Shown here: positions 31,927-43,150 of the stretch, piece after piece | Numbering within the stretch: the first letter of the stretch is position 1 | Layout: each line of letters opens with the position of its first letter | Origin: Hymenobacter sp. DG25B | GTDB lineage: Bacteria > Bacteroidota > Bacteroidia > Cytophagales > Hymenobacteraceae | NCBI RefSeq assembly: GCF_000801315.1 | Contig: NZ_CP010054.1 | Span: forward strand, 62,001-126,000 | DNA: 64,000 bases | Direction: 5' to 3' | Program-made: the position numbers and the translations under genes | The notes under the pieces: generated by a model | What the model was told of the DNA's origin: nothing | Seen by the model: only the letters and a program-made list of their open reading frames with translations | Databases searched by the model: none

Positions 31927-32757
31927 ATGTCGCTCGCCAATACTATTTCTTCTGCAGTACCCGGTTCGCCCTCAGCCGGCATTCGGGCACTGGCCCGCTT
32001 TGGTTTTGCGGCCAAAGGCGTCGTGTACTTTCTGATGGGCATTCTGGCGCTGCTGGCTGCTACCGGGCAGCAGGGTGGCCAAACGGCTGATAAGGCACAG
32101 GCCGTACAAACCGTGCAAAGCTTACCCGGCGGCCAGGTGTTGCTGGGGCTGATTGCCTTTGGGCTGCTGGGCTACATTATCTGGCGCTTTACGCAGGCCC
32201 TGCGCGATACCGAAAACAAAGGCTCCGATGCCAAGGGTTTGGTGCGGCGGCTGGGCTACGCCGGCAGCGGACTGGTATATGCCAGCGTGGCCTGGTATGC
32301 GGCCCAGCTGGCTATAAACGGCTATGCCGATAAAGGCGGCAACTCCCGCCAGCATCTGGTAGCGAAAGTGCTGAACTGGCCGGCCGGTGAGTGGCTGGTG
32401 ATGCTGCTGGGCCTGATTATTATCGGCACCGGCCTGTACCAGCTATACCGCGCCTACTCCGGCTCCTTCAGCAAACACGTAAATGATAGTGGCCTGCCGG
32501 CCAATCAGCAGCAAATTGTGTATCGTACGGGCCAGCTGGGCTACACGGCCCGGGGCATTGTGTTGGGTATTATTGGCTACTTCTTCATTCAGGCCGGGCG
32601 CCAGCACCGTGCTGCTGCCGTAGGCACCACTGATGAAGCTTTTGATTTCCTGGCCGCCATGGGCCCTGCTGCTCTGGCCGTGGTAGCCCTGGGGCTGATG
32701 GCCTACGGCCTTTACATGCTGGTGCGGGCAAAATACCCCGTACTGAACGGCATTTAG
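31927..32757 (+). CDS. DUF1206 family membrane protein
   Basis: The 276-residue protein has about six membrane helices in three repeated pairs typical of DUF1206. Each pair starts with an aromatic-Gly motif: LARFGFAAKGVVYFLMGILA, VRRLGYAGSGLVYASVAWYA, and TGQLGYTARGIVLGIIGYFF. Function of the family is unknown. It stands alone between two hairpin terminators, 65 bp after the CsbD terminator and 48 bp before the next. Confidence 0.88.
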   Translation: MSLANTISSAVPGSPSAGIRALARFGFAAKGVVYFLMGILALLAATGQQGGQTADKAQAVQTVQSLPGGQVLLGLIAFGLLGYIIWRFTQALRDTENKGSDAKGLVRRLGYAGSGLVYASVAWYAAQLAINGYADKGGNSRQHLVAKVLNWPAGEWLVMLLGLIIIGTGLYQLYRAYSGSFSKHVNDSGLPANQQQIVYRTGQLGYTARGIVLGIIGYFFIQAGRQHRAAAVGTTDEAFDFLAAMGPAALAVVALGLMAYGLYMLVRAKYPVLNGI

Positions 32758-32804
32758 CCTTTTGCTGCACCGCTCTACGCTGGTTGTACATCGTAGAACC
32801 ACTT

Positions 32805-32848
32805 AAAAAGCCTCCCACGGAAATCTGATTTCTGCGGGAGGCTTTTTT
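32805..32848. terminator. Bidirectional terminator after the DUF1206 gene
   Basis: AAAAAGCCTCCC and GGGAGGCTTTTTT arms flank an inner GAAATC/GATTTC stem, between convergent genes. Confidence 0.8.
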
Positions 32849-32889
32849 AAATTCAGGAATAAGGCGGCCGCCTGATAAGCAAGTTATCC

Positions 32890-34104
32890 TTAGTCCGCCA
32901 CGTAATCGGCCAGGTACTGGTAGCGCTCCGTTAGCTGACCACCTTTGGTAATGGTAGCGCGCTCAATTATATCATCGGGCGTGTCGCTGAGCAGGTGCGG
33001 AAACACATTGTCGATAAGCTGTCGGCCGAAGTCGCGGGAGGCGTTGCGGGGCAGCTCGCAGGGCAGGTTATCCACCGCCATTTCCGTGATGTTGCCCGGC
33101 CGGGAATACGGGGGCTCCAGCTCGCCGGTAGCGGGGTTATAATCGAAGGCCGGTTCCTGAATGGTAGTACTGCGCTTGGTGGTAGGCACGGAGCCGTCCA
33201 CGTCGCAGGTAACATCGGCAATGGTGTTGATGCGGAAATCGGAGCGGCGGGTATCCGCTTCGGTAAAGAGTTTAGGGGCAGCCGGGTCCCAGTAGGCACA
33301 GGCAATCAGCAAATCCGTTACCGGCAGAAATTTCCCGAAGGTGGACTCATATTCCTGCGGATGCTTGTGAAAATCCGGGGTATCCCACACGCGGCCGTCG
33401 CGGCGGCGGTTATAGTCAGAGCTACGCAGCTGGGTATATACCGGCTCATTGTAGTCCAGGTACAGATAATCATACACGCTCACCCGGCGCAGCCCCATGC
33501 GGTCCAGCACTTCCAGCGCCCCCTGGGCCACGCGGCCCGAGCCCGTAACGGCAATTTTAATGGGCGGCAGCCGCTTCACCTTGAAGAACTCTTCCTGCAT
33601 GTCCTCCATATCAATGCACTGCCAGGCGGGTTTCAGCGCATACAGGCCGTGCTTGTGGCCGTAGGTCAGCAGCCCGTTGTAGGCCCCCACAATACCAGCC
33701 CAACGCCCAAACGCCACAATCCGCTCGCCCCGGGCATTAGTGAGCATCTCATAGTCGATGAGGGTGATATTCTTTTGCAGAATCTGGCGGAGCAGCTCCC
33801 GGTTGGCGGGCTGCTTTTTGATGGTGTGCGAGAAGAACAGGTAGGTTTTGTTGGGAATGAGCTGCGCCAGGGGCACTTCTTTCACGCCCAGCAGAATGTC
33901 GCAGTCCGCCACGTCAGCCCGCACTTCCAGGCCCAAGTCGCGGTATTCCTGGTCGGTGAAACACCGTACCGGGCTTTCCTGCACCACAATGCGCAGGCCG
34001 GGAAACTGAGTTTGCGCTTCCAGGCACTTTTTGGGAGTGAGCGGAACACGCTTATCGGGCGGGGTTTTGCCTTCACGAATAAGGCCTAGGGTGATGGAGC
34101 GCAT
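32890..34104 (-). CDS. Saccharopine dehydrogenase-like (LYS1-type) NAD(P)-dependent oxidoreductase
   Basis: The 404-residue protein begins MRSITLGLIREGKTPPDKRV, the AlaDH/PNT-type N-terminal domain shared by alanine dehydrogenase and the lysine-forming saccharopine dehydrogenase. GRWAGIVGAYNGLLTYGHK resembles the RFAGIVG... motif of LYS1. The Rossmann segment is IKIAVTGSGRVAQGALEVLD. The C-terminal half contains ADVTCDVDGSVPTTKRSTTI. It probably interconverts lysine/2-oxoglutarate and saccharopine or a related amino-acid pair, but the substrate is not certain from sequence. It is monocistronic and divergent from gcvP. Confidence 0.78.
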   Translation of the reverse strand: MRSITLGLIREGKTPPDKRVPLTPKKCLEAQTQFPGLRIVVQESPVRCFTDQEYRDLGLEVRADVADCDILLGVKEVPLAQLIPNKTYLFFSHTIKKQPANRELLRQILQKNITLIDYEMLTNARGERIVAFGRWAGIVGAYNGLLTYGHKHGLYALKPAWQCIDMEDMQEEFFKVKRLPPIKIAVTGSGRVAQGALEVLDRMGLRRVSVYDYLYLDYNEPVYTQLRSSDYNRRRDGRVWDTPDFHKHPQEYESTFGKFLPVTDLLIACAYWDPAAPKLFTEADTRRSDFRINTIADVTCDVDGSVPTTKRSTTIQEPAFDYNPATGELEPPYSRPGNITEMAVDNLPCELPRNASRDFGRQLIDNVFPHLLSDTPDDIIERATITKGGQLTERYQYLADYVAD

Positions 34105-34291
34105 GCAGTAGAAGGGGTGGGTGGCAATCTGGCCCCAAAACTGGTTAAATTATTTGGGCTCTCCGCAGGAATACACAGAATCAACTTTGCAAAATGCCAT
34201 CTAATGAGCAGAGAGGCCCCGCAAAAAGATTTCCCGGAACAAGCCTAAACTTTTGCGGGTTGGAGGGTTTAAGCATGAAGCCTTTTCGCGC

Positions 34292-34299
34292 TACCTTTG
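34292..34299 (+). promoter_or_regulatory. -7 promoter element of gcvP
   Basis: TACCTTTG is an exact TAnnTTTG match, with a possible -33 TTTA 20 nt upstream. The predicted start is near 34306. This rules out the upstream in-frame start at 34253 and supports ATG 34349. Confidence 0.6.
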
Positions 34300-34348
34300 T
34301 CAGGGCTCTTTCCGGAGCCTTGCTGTTGCCACCCTCACCCATTCTTTT

Positions 34349-37273
<2,925 letters not shown>

Positions 37274-37301
37274 CCAGGCCGGCCCCCGGCAGCAAGCAAA
37301 C

Positions 37302-37335
37302 AAAAAGCCCCGCACCATCTGGCGCGGGGCTTTTT
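37302..37335. terminator. Bidirectional terminator after gcvP
   Basis: AAAAAGCCCCGC...GCGGGGCTTTTT, a 12-bp perfect stem with T5 on both strands. Confidence 0.85.
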
Positions 37336-37394
37336 GTTTACGCTAAAAGTAGGTAGGGCGGTAAGCCGGCAGCCTACTTTCCAGGACTGGTAAA

Positions 37395-37685
37395 CTACAT
37401 GCCGAAACAGTTGCGGTGCAGATAGCCGTTATAGGTCTGGCCATCCTTTACTACACGCACTTTCATAAAATAATAGTCCACTGTATCGGTTACCTGTACT
37501 TCCGTTTCCGGCGAGAGTTTCACCAGTTCTTTGGACGTTTTAGACATACCATCGTAGAGCACACAGTCTACAATAGTGTTATGCGCTACCGGACCCTGGT
37601 TGCGCTTAGAAGAAGACGTTTCAGAGGCAGAGCTGCAGGAAAACAGAAGACCAATGATGGAAAAGAAGAGGAGAAATCGACCCAT
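37395..37685 (-). CDS. Small lipoprotein with an SH3-like domain pattern
   Basis: The 96-residue protein starts MGRFLLFFSIIGLLFSCSSA, with the lipobox Cys at residue 17. The mature part (VDCVLYDGMSKTSKELVKLS, TEVQVTDTVDYYFMKVRVVK, DGQTYNGYLHRNCFG) has the spacing of a bacterial SH3 domain with a possible Cys-Cys disulfide. Such domains often bind peptidoglycan, but this assignment is by pattern only. A possible promoter (TTTA, 19 nt, TATCTTTTG, minus strand near 37714-37745) lies upstream. Confidence 0.68.
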   Translation of the reverse strand: MGRFLLFFSIIGLLFSCSSASETSSSKRNQGPVAHNTIVDCVLYDGMSKTSKELVKLSPETEVQVTDTVDYYFMKVRVVKDGQTYNGYLHRNCFGM

Positions 37686-37909
37686 AATGCTGAAGTAGGT
37701 GGTATTAAGATTCCAAAAGATACTGCAAAAGGTTGTGCTAATAAAAAAAATTGTCCGATTCCATGTTGGCTTCTACAAAACAGGGAACGGAGAGAGGTAG
37801 CAAACTGTTAAAAAACAAAGCCCGCAATGTCCTTTTTCGTGCCCTGTAGATGCTAAAAGCACGTAAGTTATGCGGGCCTTCGCTCACTTTACTTTTACAT
37901 CCAAGCTAT

Positions 37910-38506
37910 ATGAACTCTCTCATTCGTTTATTCTCTTGCCGCCTGGCTGTTGCTGTGCTAGGCCTGGGCATATTGCTGAGTAGTGCTGGTTGCGCCACCT
38001 CTGGCCGGGTGGGGGTTACTGCTGATTTTGACCATAGCATTAACTTCCGCTCTTACAAAACCTGGGCCTGGTACCCGCAGCAGCCCTCTGATGCTGAAGG
38101 TGGCCCCGCGCAGGGCTACAACTCCTTTCTGGACCAGCGCATTCGCAAAGCCGTGGAAGCAGAAATGAGCCGCAAAGGCCTGACACTTACGGACAAAACC
38201 CCGGACGTGTATGTAGCCTACAGCGCTAAAGTGGAAGACAAGCAGCGCGTAGACCCCGCCTACAACAGCATTTATCCCTACGGGTACCGGTGGTATGGCT
38301 ACGGCCGGCAGCAAAACATTGTGGACAACTACAAGGCCGGCACCGTTATCATCGACATTGTGGATGCTAAGCGTAAGCAGCTGGCCTGGCGCGGCTACGG
38401 CCAGGCGCGGGTAGATAACCAGACCATTACCGAGCCGGAAGTGTACCGCATTGTAGGCAGCGTACTGGGCACGTATCCACCCCAGGATAACCAGGCCCAA
38501 CGATAA
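37910..38506 (+). CDS. DUF4136 family lipoprotein
   Basis: The start ATG 37910 (MNSLIRLFSCRLAVAVLGLG) gives 198 residues with a lipobox (SSAGC). The longer ORF start at 37850 lacks a signal peptide. The DUF4136 domain covers the mature part: VTADFDHSINFRSYKTWAWY, FLDQRIRKAVEAEMSRKGLT, DVYVAYSAKVEDKQRVD, and AGTVIIDIVDAKRKQLAWRG. These proteins are outer-membrane lipoproteins of unknown function. It is monocistronic, with an imperfect TACTTTTA -7-like element about 20 nt upstream. Confidence 0.85.
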   Translation: MNSLIRLFSCRLAVAVLGLGILLSSAGCATSGRVGVTADFDHSINFRSYKTWAWYPQQPSDAEGGPAQGYNSFLDQRIRKAVEAEMSRKGLTLTDKTPDVYVAYSAKVEDKQRVDPAYNSIYPYGYRWYGYGRQQNIVDNYKAGTVIIDIVDAKRKQLAWRGYGQARVDNQTITEPEVYRIVGSVLGTYPPQDNQAQR

Positions 38507-38507
38507 G

Positions 38508-38637
38508 AGCTGCTGGCTATTGGCTGATGGCTTTTATGCAAAAAGGAAAGAGCCTGCTTCCATGGAAGCAGGCTCTTTCCTTTTTAGGGCTTGACTTAAA
38601 GAAAAGCCAACAACTATCAGCTAATAGCCAGCAGCTT
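38508..38637. repeat. Nested inverted repeat around the DUF4136/lipA terminator
   Basis: The outer arms, AGCTGCTGGCTATTGGCTGA (from about 38509) and its near-complement ending AATAGCCAGCAGCT (about 38637), flank the inner terminator hairpin. Similar GGCTATT/GGCTGATGGC wording occurs downstream of cdaA (58988-59020) and near 25023, suggesting a small dispersed repeat family in terminator regions. Confidence 0.55.
38540..38585. terminator. Bidirectional terminator between the DUF4136 gene and lipA
   Basis: A perfect palindrome of 46 bp, AAAAAGGAAAGAGCCTGCTT... and its complement, with T5 at both ends. Confidence 0.85.
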
Positions 38638-38641
38638 CCGA

Positions 38642-39544
38642 TTAAATCGGAACGTTTACGTGGCGTTCGGCGTGGTAGCTGGAGCGCACCAGGGGGCCAC
38701 TTTCCACGTACTTCAGGCCGCGGCGCAGGCCCTCTTCCCGGTAGTGGGCAAAGAGGTCCGGGTGGATAAACTCGGCTACTTCCAGGTGGCGCTTGGTAGG
38801 CTGCAGGTACTGGCCCAGCGTGAGAATATCCAGGCCATTGGCTACCAGGTCATCCATGGCCTGGTACATTTCATCCCGGGTTTCGCCCAAGCCCAGCATA
38901 ATGCCGGATTTGGTGCGACGGCCGGCGGCTTTGGTCCGGCGGATCTGCTCCAGGCTGCGGTCGTACTTACCCTGGGGGCGCACCAGCCGGTAGAGGCTGC
39001 CTACGGTTTCCATGTTGTGGGATACCACTTCCTGGCCGCCCGCAATCATTACGTCCAGGGCTTCCCAATTTGCTTTCACGTCGGGAATCAGGGTTTCGAT
39101 GGTGGTTTCCGGGCTGAGCTGCTTGATGCGTACCACCGTTTCCAGCCAGATGCTGGCACCACGGTCTTTCAGCTCGTCGCGGTTTACGCTGGTAATCACG
39201 GCGTGCTTCACGCCCATCAGCTGAATGGCTTCGGCCACGCGGCGGGGCTCATCGGTATCATACTCGGTGGGGCGACCGGTGGCCACGGCGCAGAACGAGC
39301 AGGAGCGCGTGCATATGTTGCCCAAAATCATGAAGGTAGCCGTGCCGGCTCCCCAGCACTCTCCCATATTGGGGCAGTTGCCGCTTTCACAGATGGTGTG
39401 CAGCTTATGTTCATCTACCAGGCGGCGCACGCTGGCGTACTCGGGGCCTACGGGCAGCTTCACGCGCAACCAGTCGGGCTTGCGCGGACGAGCCGGCGCA
39501 GCAGCCTCCGGCTGAATCACGGGCAGGGTCAGCATTTCATCCAT
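38642..39544 (-). CDS. lipA: Lipoyl synthase
   Basis: The 300-residue radical-SAM enzyme has both iron-sulfur sites: [13 protein letters not shown] for the auxiliary cluster and CTRSCSFC for the SAM-binding 4Fe-4S cluster. A C-terminal RSSYHAE supplies the serine ligand typical of LipA. It inserts two sulfur atoms into protein-bound octanoyl groups to make lipoyl cofactors, as needed by SucB, the PDH E2 and GcvH. An exact TACCTTTG -7 box (39549-39556, minus) lies only 4 nt upstream of the ATG at 39544, so the mRNA would be leaderless, or translation begins at Met4 (39535). Confidence 0.97.
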   Translation of the reverse strand: MDEMLTLPVIQPEAAAPARPRKPDWLRVKLPVGPEYASVRRLVDEHKLHTICESGNCPNMGECWGAGTATFMILGNICTRSCSFCAVATGRPTEYDTDEPRRVAEAIQLMGVKHAVITSVNRDELKDRGASIWLETVVRIKQLSPETTIETLIPDVKANWEALDVMIAGGQEVVSHNMETVGSLYRLVRPQGKYDRSLEQIRRTKAAGRRTKSGIMLGLGETRDEMYQAMDDLVANGLDILTLGQYLQPTKRHLEVAEFIHPDLFAHYREEGLRRGLKYVESGPLVRSSYHAERHVNVPI

Positions 39545-39548
39545 GCTA

Positions 39549-39556
39549 CAAAGGTA
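39549..39556 (-). promoter_or_regulatory. -7 promoter element of lipA, abutting the start codon
   Basis: CAAAGGTA on the plus strand reads TACCTTTG on the minus strand. With the start site 7 nt downstream, transcription begins at about 39542, at or just inside the annotated ATG. Confidence 0.5.
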
Positions 39557-39613
39557 GGGGCTAGGCGGCAGTTGGCAGCTATTGGTAAAGAATGTACCGG
39601 CCTTGTTTTGGCC

Positions 39614-40429
39614 TTAGCTGCGGCTGCCGATGTATATGGTCAGATAAACCGAGGTGAAGTACCGGTTGTTTAACTGATCATCGGGGGTGCCCAGGGCGCG
39701 TATCAATAATACCGGCTTGGGATACGCTTCAAACAGAAACCCCGTTTCTACGCCCGCAATGGCGTCGCGGTAACGGCCGTACTCAAACGTGAGGGCGCCG
39801 CGCACGTGTGCCCCTACCTGGGGCTTCAGATCATTAATACCCGAAAAGAGCGGGGCATGATCATAGATAAAAACATCGTTGCGGTGCTTCTCCGGGCTAT
39901 AAGGTTCGGCCCGGATGTCCTCCTGCGAGATGGGCCGGTTCTGGGCATCCCGCTTGGTGTAGTCGTAGTAGATATAATAGGGCAGCAGCAGAGCTACCGA
40001 AGGGCCCGCGCCTACCAGGCCGTTTATCTGCACGCCGGAATCGGGCGCTTTGCGGAAAATAACCTTCTGCGCGCCTACGGAAGGCCGCAGCACAAAGGCC
40101 GAATTGGTTTTTCCGAATACATAAACGCCGCCGGTATAGGGATTTTGCACCCGCTGCTCTTTGGGGTGTTTCACCTCTACCACCTCCACCATCCAGAAGC
40201 GCGCCATATCGGCGGTCAGCTGATGGGTAGAGCGCACCATGCCGCCGCCAATGAGGCCGCCGTTGGTGTTAAAGTTGATGCCATAGGCAAACTCTTTCTG
40301 GTAGGTAGGAGTTTCGGTGGCCTGTTGTGCCTGCGCCGGGGCCAGGCTGCCGCACAAGACAGCCAGCAGGGCAAAACCAAAGAGTAGATGGGTACGCACA
40401 GCGCCCGAAAAGAAAAAAACGTGGAACAT
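39614..40429 (-). CDS. Secreted hypothetical protein, probable outer-membrane beta-barrel
   Basis: The start ATG 40429 (MFHVFFFSGAVRTHLLFGFA) gives 271 residues with a signal peptide ending AQAQQ. A further 21-codon extension to 40492 lacks support, and a TACTTTCG element (40468-40475, minus) lies inside it. The mature protein alternates aromatic and polar residues in strand-like segments: FAYGINFNTNGGLIGGGMVR, GVQINGLVGAGPSVALLLPY, VRGALTFEYGRYRDAIAGVE, and a C-terminal SVYLTIYIGSRS. This suggests a small barrel or porin-like fold. No named family. It is divergent from the OsmC gene. Confidence 0.7.
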   Translation of the reverse strand: MFHVFFFSGAVRTHLLFGFALLAVLCGSLAPAQAQQATETPTYQKEFAYGINFNTNGGLIGGGMVRSTHQLTADMARFWMVEVVEVKHPKEQRVQNPYTGGVYVFGKTNSAFVLRPSVGAQKVIFRKAPDSGVQINGLVGAGPSVALLLPYYIYYDYTKRDAQNRPISQEDIRAEPYSPEKHRNDVFIYDHAPLFSGINDLKPQVGAHVRGALTFEYGRYRDAIAGVETGFLFEAYPKPVLLIRALGTPDDQLNNRYFTSVYLTIYIGSRS

Positions 40430-40517
40430 CCAACCGCCAAGGGCCAACTCAGCCCGGCGTGACTTCTCGAAAGTACGTAAATTTACCACCATTCGTCTAG
40501 CTCAATTTCATAAGCAT

Positions 40518-40925
40518 ATGTCAACCGCCACAGCTCAATACGCCGGCAATTTGCGCACCGAAGCTACGCACGTAGCTTCCGGCAACACCATTCTGACCGA
40601 CGCCCCCGTGGATAACCACGGCCGGGGCGAGGCCTTCTCCCCCACCGACCTGGTTAGTACGGCGCTGGGCTCATGCATGATGACGATTATGGGCATCGTG
40701 GCCAACCGCCACGAAGTAGATTTAACCGGCACTACCTTTGAAGTAACCAAGCACATGAGTGCCGAGCCGCGGCGCATTGCCCAGGTAGATGTGCACTTTC
40801 ATATGCCCGCTGCCCTGCCGGCCAAAGAACGCACCATTCTGGAAAATGCGGCCCGTACGTGCCCGGTAGCCCTTAGCCTGAACTCCGAAATACAGCAGCA
40901 GGTTCAGTTCACCTACGACCGGTAA
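40518..40925 (+). CDS. OsmC-family peroxiredoxin-like protein
   Basis: The start ATG 40518 gives 135 residues. The two conserved cysteines are present in GSCMMTIMG (about residue 54) and RTCPVALSL (about residue 118), the pair that reduces organic hydroperoxides in OsmC/Ohr proteins. GEAFSPTDLVSTALGSC is the family signature. It acts as a cytoplasmic dimer using lipoyl or low-molecular-weight thiol reductants. The bacillithiol-associated ytxJ gene follows convergently, separated by a shared terminator. Confidence 0.9.
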   Translation: MSTATAQYAGNLRTEATHVASGNTILTDAPVDNHGRGEAFSPTDLVSTALGSCMMTIMGIVANRHEVDLTGTTFEVTKHMSAEPRRIAQVDVHFHMPAALPAKERTILENAARTCPVALSLNSEIQQQVQFTYDR

Positions 40926-40952
40926 CGCTGGTTCCGGCCGTTTCCGTATAGT

Positions 40953-40999
40953 AACGCCCCGCGCTGATTCCACTTATGGAAGTCAACGCGGGGCGTTTT
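40953..40999. terminator. Bidirectional terminator between the OsmC and ytxJ genes
   Basis: AACGCCCCGCG and CGCGGGGCGTT form an 11-bp stem; an inner TTCCA/TGGAA pair extends it. T-rich sequence follows on the plus strand. Confidence 0.75.
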
Positions 41000-41018
41000 G
41001 TTTTAGGCCTGACGGATT

Positions 41019-41357
41019 CTAGAGCTGGCTCTGCACGTCGCTCAAGCGGATGCCCATGTGCGAGGCATCGTAGCGGCACTCGCCCTGCTTAATCAGCAGC
41101 AGCTGGGGCGACTCATGGCGCACGCCAAACTTCTCAGCAATTTCATTGGAGATAGGGCGGAAACGCAGTAAATCCAGGTAGTACAGCTTTACATTCTGCA
41201 GGCCGGCATCGGCCCACTGGCGCTCCAGGCGGCTTTTGGCGGCGGCACTAATGGAGCAGCTGGTGCTGTGCTTGAAAATAAGAACAGTCTGCTCTTCCGA
41301 TTCGCGAACGATATCGACCAGCTGTTCTGGTTGGGTTAGTTGAATCCAGGAATTCAT
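41019..41357 (-). CDS. ytxJ: YtxJ, bacillithiol-system thioredoxin-like protein
   Basis: The start ATG 41357 (MNSWIQLTQPEQLVDIVRES) gives 112 residues with a thioredoxin-like fold and a single active-site-type Cys: FKHSTSCSISAAAKSRLE. YDLLRFRPISNEIAEKFGVR-like text (LYYLDLLRFRPISNEIAEKF) and ESPQLLLIKQGE complete the monothiol bacilliredoxin-like pattern. YtxJ proteins are predicted to remove bacillithiol from proteins. The gene overlaps the upstream secreted-protein gene by 4 bp (ATGA), implying coupling. Confidence 0.88.
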   Translation of the reverse strand: MNSWIQLTQPEQLVDIVRESEEQTVLIFKHSTSCSISAAAKSRLERQWADAGLQNVKLYYLDLLRFRPISNEIAEKFGVRHESPQLLLIKQGECRYDASHMGIRLSDVQSQL

Positions 41358-41722
41358 GGAGTGGTGGTAGGCTTCTTCGTTTGTTTCTTGGGTAGGCGCA
41401 GCCAATGCGTGGGCAGCATGGCCGACATGGGCACGCTTACGCGCGGAATCCCTTCGTGGTCGAACTTATATTTCTCCCGGCCGTCGTTCGGCCGGTCTTT
41501 TTGGTTGCCGCTGTCGCCGGCTTTAAACGTTTCCCGCGTCACGGCCAGGTGCGAGTCCTGGTAGGGCGTTTGGATCCGGCGGGCGTCCCGGAGGGCCTTC
41601 CGGTTTTCGGCTCGTTGCTGAGCGGGGCTGGAATAGCTGGTTTGGGCGCAGGCCGGAGCACTGGTAAGCCAGCAGGTTAGAGCCAGCAACACCCCCGAGG
41701 TGAAAAACGTGCGAAAAGCCAT
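41354..41722 (-). CDS. Small secreted hypothetical protein coupled to ytxJ
   Basis: The 122-residue protein has a signal peptide (MAFRTFFTSGVLLALTCWLT, SAPACAQ). The mature region is basic and hydrophilic (AENRKALRDARRIQTPYQDS, QKDRPNDGREKYKFDHEGIP) and ends in a Lys/Thr/Pro tail. Its stop overlaps the ytxJ start by 4 bp, so the two are translated together. No family recognised. Confidence 0.65.
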   Translation of the reverse strand: MAFRTFFTSGVLLALTCWLTSAPACAQTSYSSPAQQRAENRKALRDARRIQTPYQDSHLAVTRETFKAGDSGNQKDRPNDGREKYKFDHEGIPRVSVPMSAMLPTHWLRLPKKQTKKPTTTP

Positions 41723-41814
41723 GGTGGTAGAGGATATGAAATAGCAGAAGGTAATTACCGGGAGAGCCTGAGAATGTATACGCAGCCGGCCGCCTGCCCG
41801 GGCAAGGAATTGGT

Positions 41815-42117
41815 TTAGAAAACGATACCCATAAACTTGCGCTGCCCCACTTTGTGTTTCAATCGGCGGCGCTTATACTTTTTCTGCTTCAGCATGTCAT
41901 GCTTATCGAACCTGTTTTTGGAGTTCTTCAGATCCGATATAGCCGCCGAGACACCCGTACCATTCTTGTTGGCTTTGCCCAGCTTCACCTTGGGTTGCGG
42001 CGGGCCTTTGGGGCTGGGAATACGGTAGCGGTGGCAGCCCGTGCCCAGCAGCAGCGTACACGCCAGCACCAGCAAACTCAGGAACCGACCAACCTTAAGA
42101 GAAGAGAAAAATTGCAT
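41815..42117 (-). CDS. Small basic lipoprotein
   Basis: The start ATG 42117 (MQFFSSLKVGRFLSLLVLAC) gives 100 residues with a lipobox (LGTGCHR, Cys about residue 28). The mature part is strongly basic (KQKKYKRRRLKHKVGQRKFM) and ends GIVF. Small Lys/Arg-rich lipoproteins of this kind are common in Hymenobacter-like genomes with unknown role. It lies 43 bp from inverted-repeat copy 2. Confidence 0.65.
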   Translation of the reverse strand: MQFFSSLKVGRFLSLLVLACTLLLGTGCHRYRIPSPKGPPQPKVKLGKANKNGTGVSAAISDLKNSKNRFDKHDMLKQKKYKRRRLKHKVGQRKFMGIVF

Positions 42118-42159
42118 GGGTACTACTATCCGCGGAAAATCAATTGGTAAGATACGCAA

Positions 42160-42262
42160 GTAGCGCGAAGCTCCGGCTTCGCGGACGAGCAACGCGAGTA
42201 GCAGGCATCTGCATACGTCAGAACTCGCGTTGCTCGTCCGCGAAGCCGGAGCTTCGCGCTAC
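42160..42262. repeat. REP-pair (BIME-like) inverted repeat, copy 2 of 3
   Basis: The 40-bp arms 42160-42199 and 42223-42262 are perfect reverse complements (GTAGCGCGAAGCTCCGGCTT...), with a 23-nt spacer. The spacer, read on the minus strand, is TCTGACGTATGCAGATGCCT, matching the spacer end of copies 1 and 3, so this copy is inverted relative to them. Each arm contains the CGCGAAGC-TCCG-GCTTCGCG hairpin. Confidence 0.88.
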
Positions 42263-42265
42263 ACT

Positions 42266-43150
42266 TTAATAGTTGCGCAGCTTCTCTACCGTTTCGCGCA
42301 GACGCTGCTGGGGCAGGAACTGCTTTTCCAGCGGGGGCGCAAACGGAATGGCGGTATCCAGGGAAGCCACGCGCTGCACGGGCGCGTCCAGGCTCTCGAA
42401 GCAGTGCTCGGCAATCCAGGCGGCCAGTTCTCCCCCGATGCCGCCCGTGAGCGTGTCTTCGTGCAGGATAATGACGCGGCCGTTTTTCTCTACTGTTTTC
42501 CGTACCGCTTCTTCGTCCCAGGGCAGCAGGGTGCGCAGGTCCAGAATGTCGCAGTCCAGGTTCAGTTCGGCGGCCAGTTGGGTGGCCCAGTGCACGCCCA
42601 TGCCGTAGGTGATAATGCTCAGCTCCTCGCCCTCACGGACCAGGGCCGCTTTACCAATGGGCGTAGTGTAGTAGCCATCGGGCACGGGGCCTGAGATGCT
42701 GCGGTAGAGCATTTTGTGCTCAAAGTACATCACCGGGTTCGGGTCTTCAATGGCCGCGCAAAGCAGGCCTTTGGCATCGTGGGGGTTGCTGGGGTATACT
42801 ACTTTCAGGCCGGGCGTGTGGGTAAACCACGCCTCGTTGCTCTGGGAGTGGAACGGACCGGCCGCCGAACCGGCCCCGGTGGGCATGCGCACCACCACAT
42901 CAGCATTCTGGCCCCAGCGGTAGTGGCTCTTGGCCAGGTTATTCACAATCTGGTTGAAGCCGCAGGTCACGAAATCAGCGAACTGCATTTCCACCATGGC
43001 TTTCTTGCCTTTGATACTCAAACCCAGGCCGGCGCCCACAATAGCCGACTCGCAGAGGGGTGTGTTGCGCACCCGCTCCTTGCCAAACTGGGCCACAAAG
43101 CCTTCCGTTATTTTAAACACCCCGCCGTAGTCGGCAATATCCTGGCCCAT
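42266..43150 (-). CDS. 2-oxo-acid dehydrogenase E1 beta part, separated from its alpha part by a frameshift
   Basis: The reading frame from ATG 43150 encodes 294 residues of the transketolase-like beta half: MGQDIADYGGVFKITEGFVA, CESAIVGAGLGLSIKGKKAM, RMPTGAGSAAGPFHSQSNEA, and LHEDTLTGGIGGELAAWIAE. The N-terminal helix normally present in E1 beta (…AISDGLRQSMEEYP) lies in the other frame, inside the alpha ORF. If one C is restored near 43160-43166 (TACCC to TACCCC), the two ORFs fuse into a ~660-residue alpha-beta E1 reading EEYPELVLMGQD. The stop and start overlap as TAATG, so coupled translation of separate chains is an alternative, but this chain would lack its first helix. Confidence 0.85.
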   Translation of the reverse strand: MGQDIADYGGVFKITEGFVAQFGKERVRNTPLCESAIVGAGLGLSIKGKKAMVEMQFADFVTCGFNQIVNNLAKSHYRWGQNADVVVRMPTGAGSAAGPFHSQSNEAWFTHTPGLKVVYPSNPHDAKGLLCAAIEDPNPVMYFEHKMLYRSISGPVPDGYYTTPIGKAALVREGEELSIITYGMGVHWATQLAAELNLDCDILDLRTLLPWDEEAVRKTVEKNGRVIILHEDTLTGGIGGELAAWIAEHCFESLDAPVQRVASLDTAIPFAPPLEKQFLPQQRLRETVEKLRNY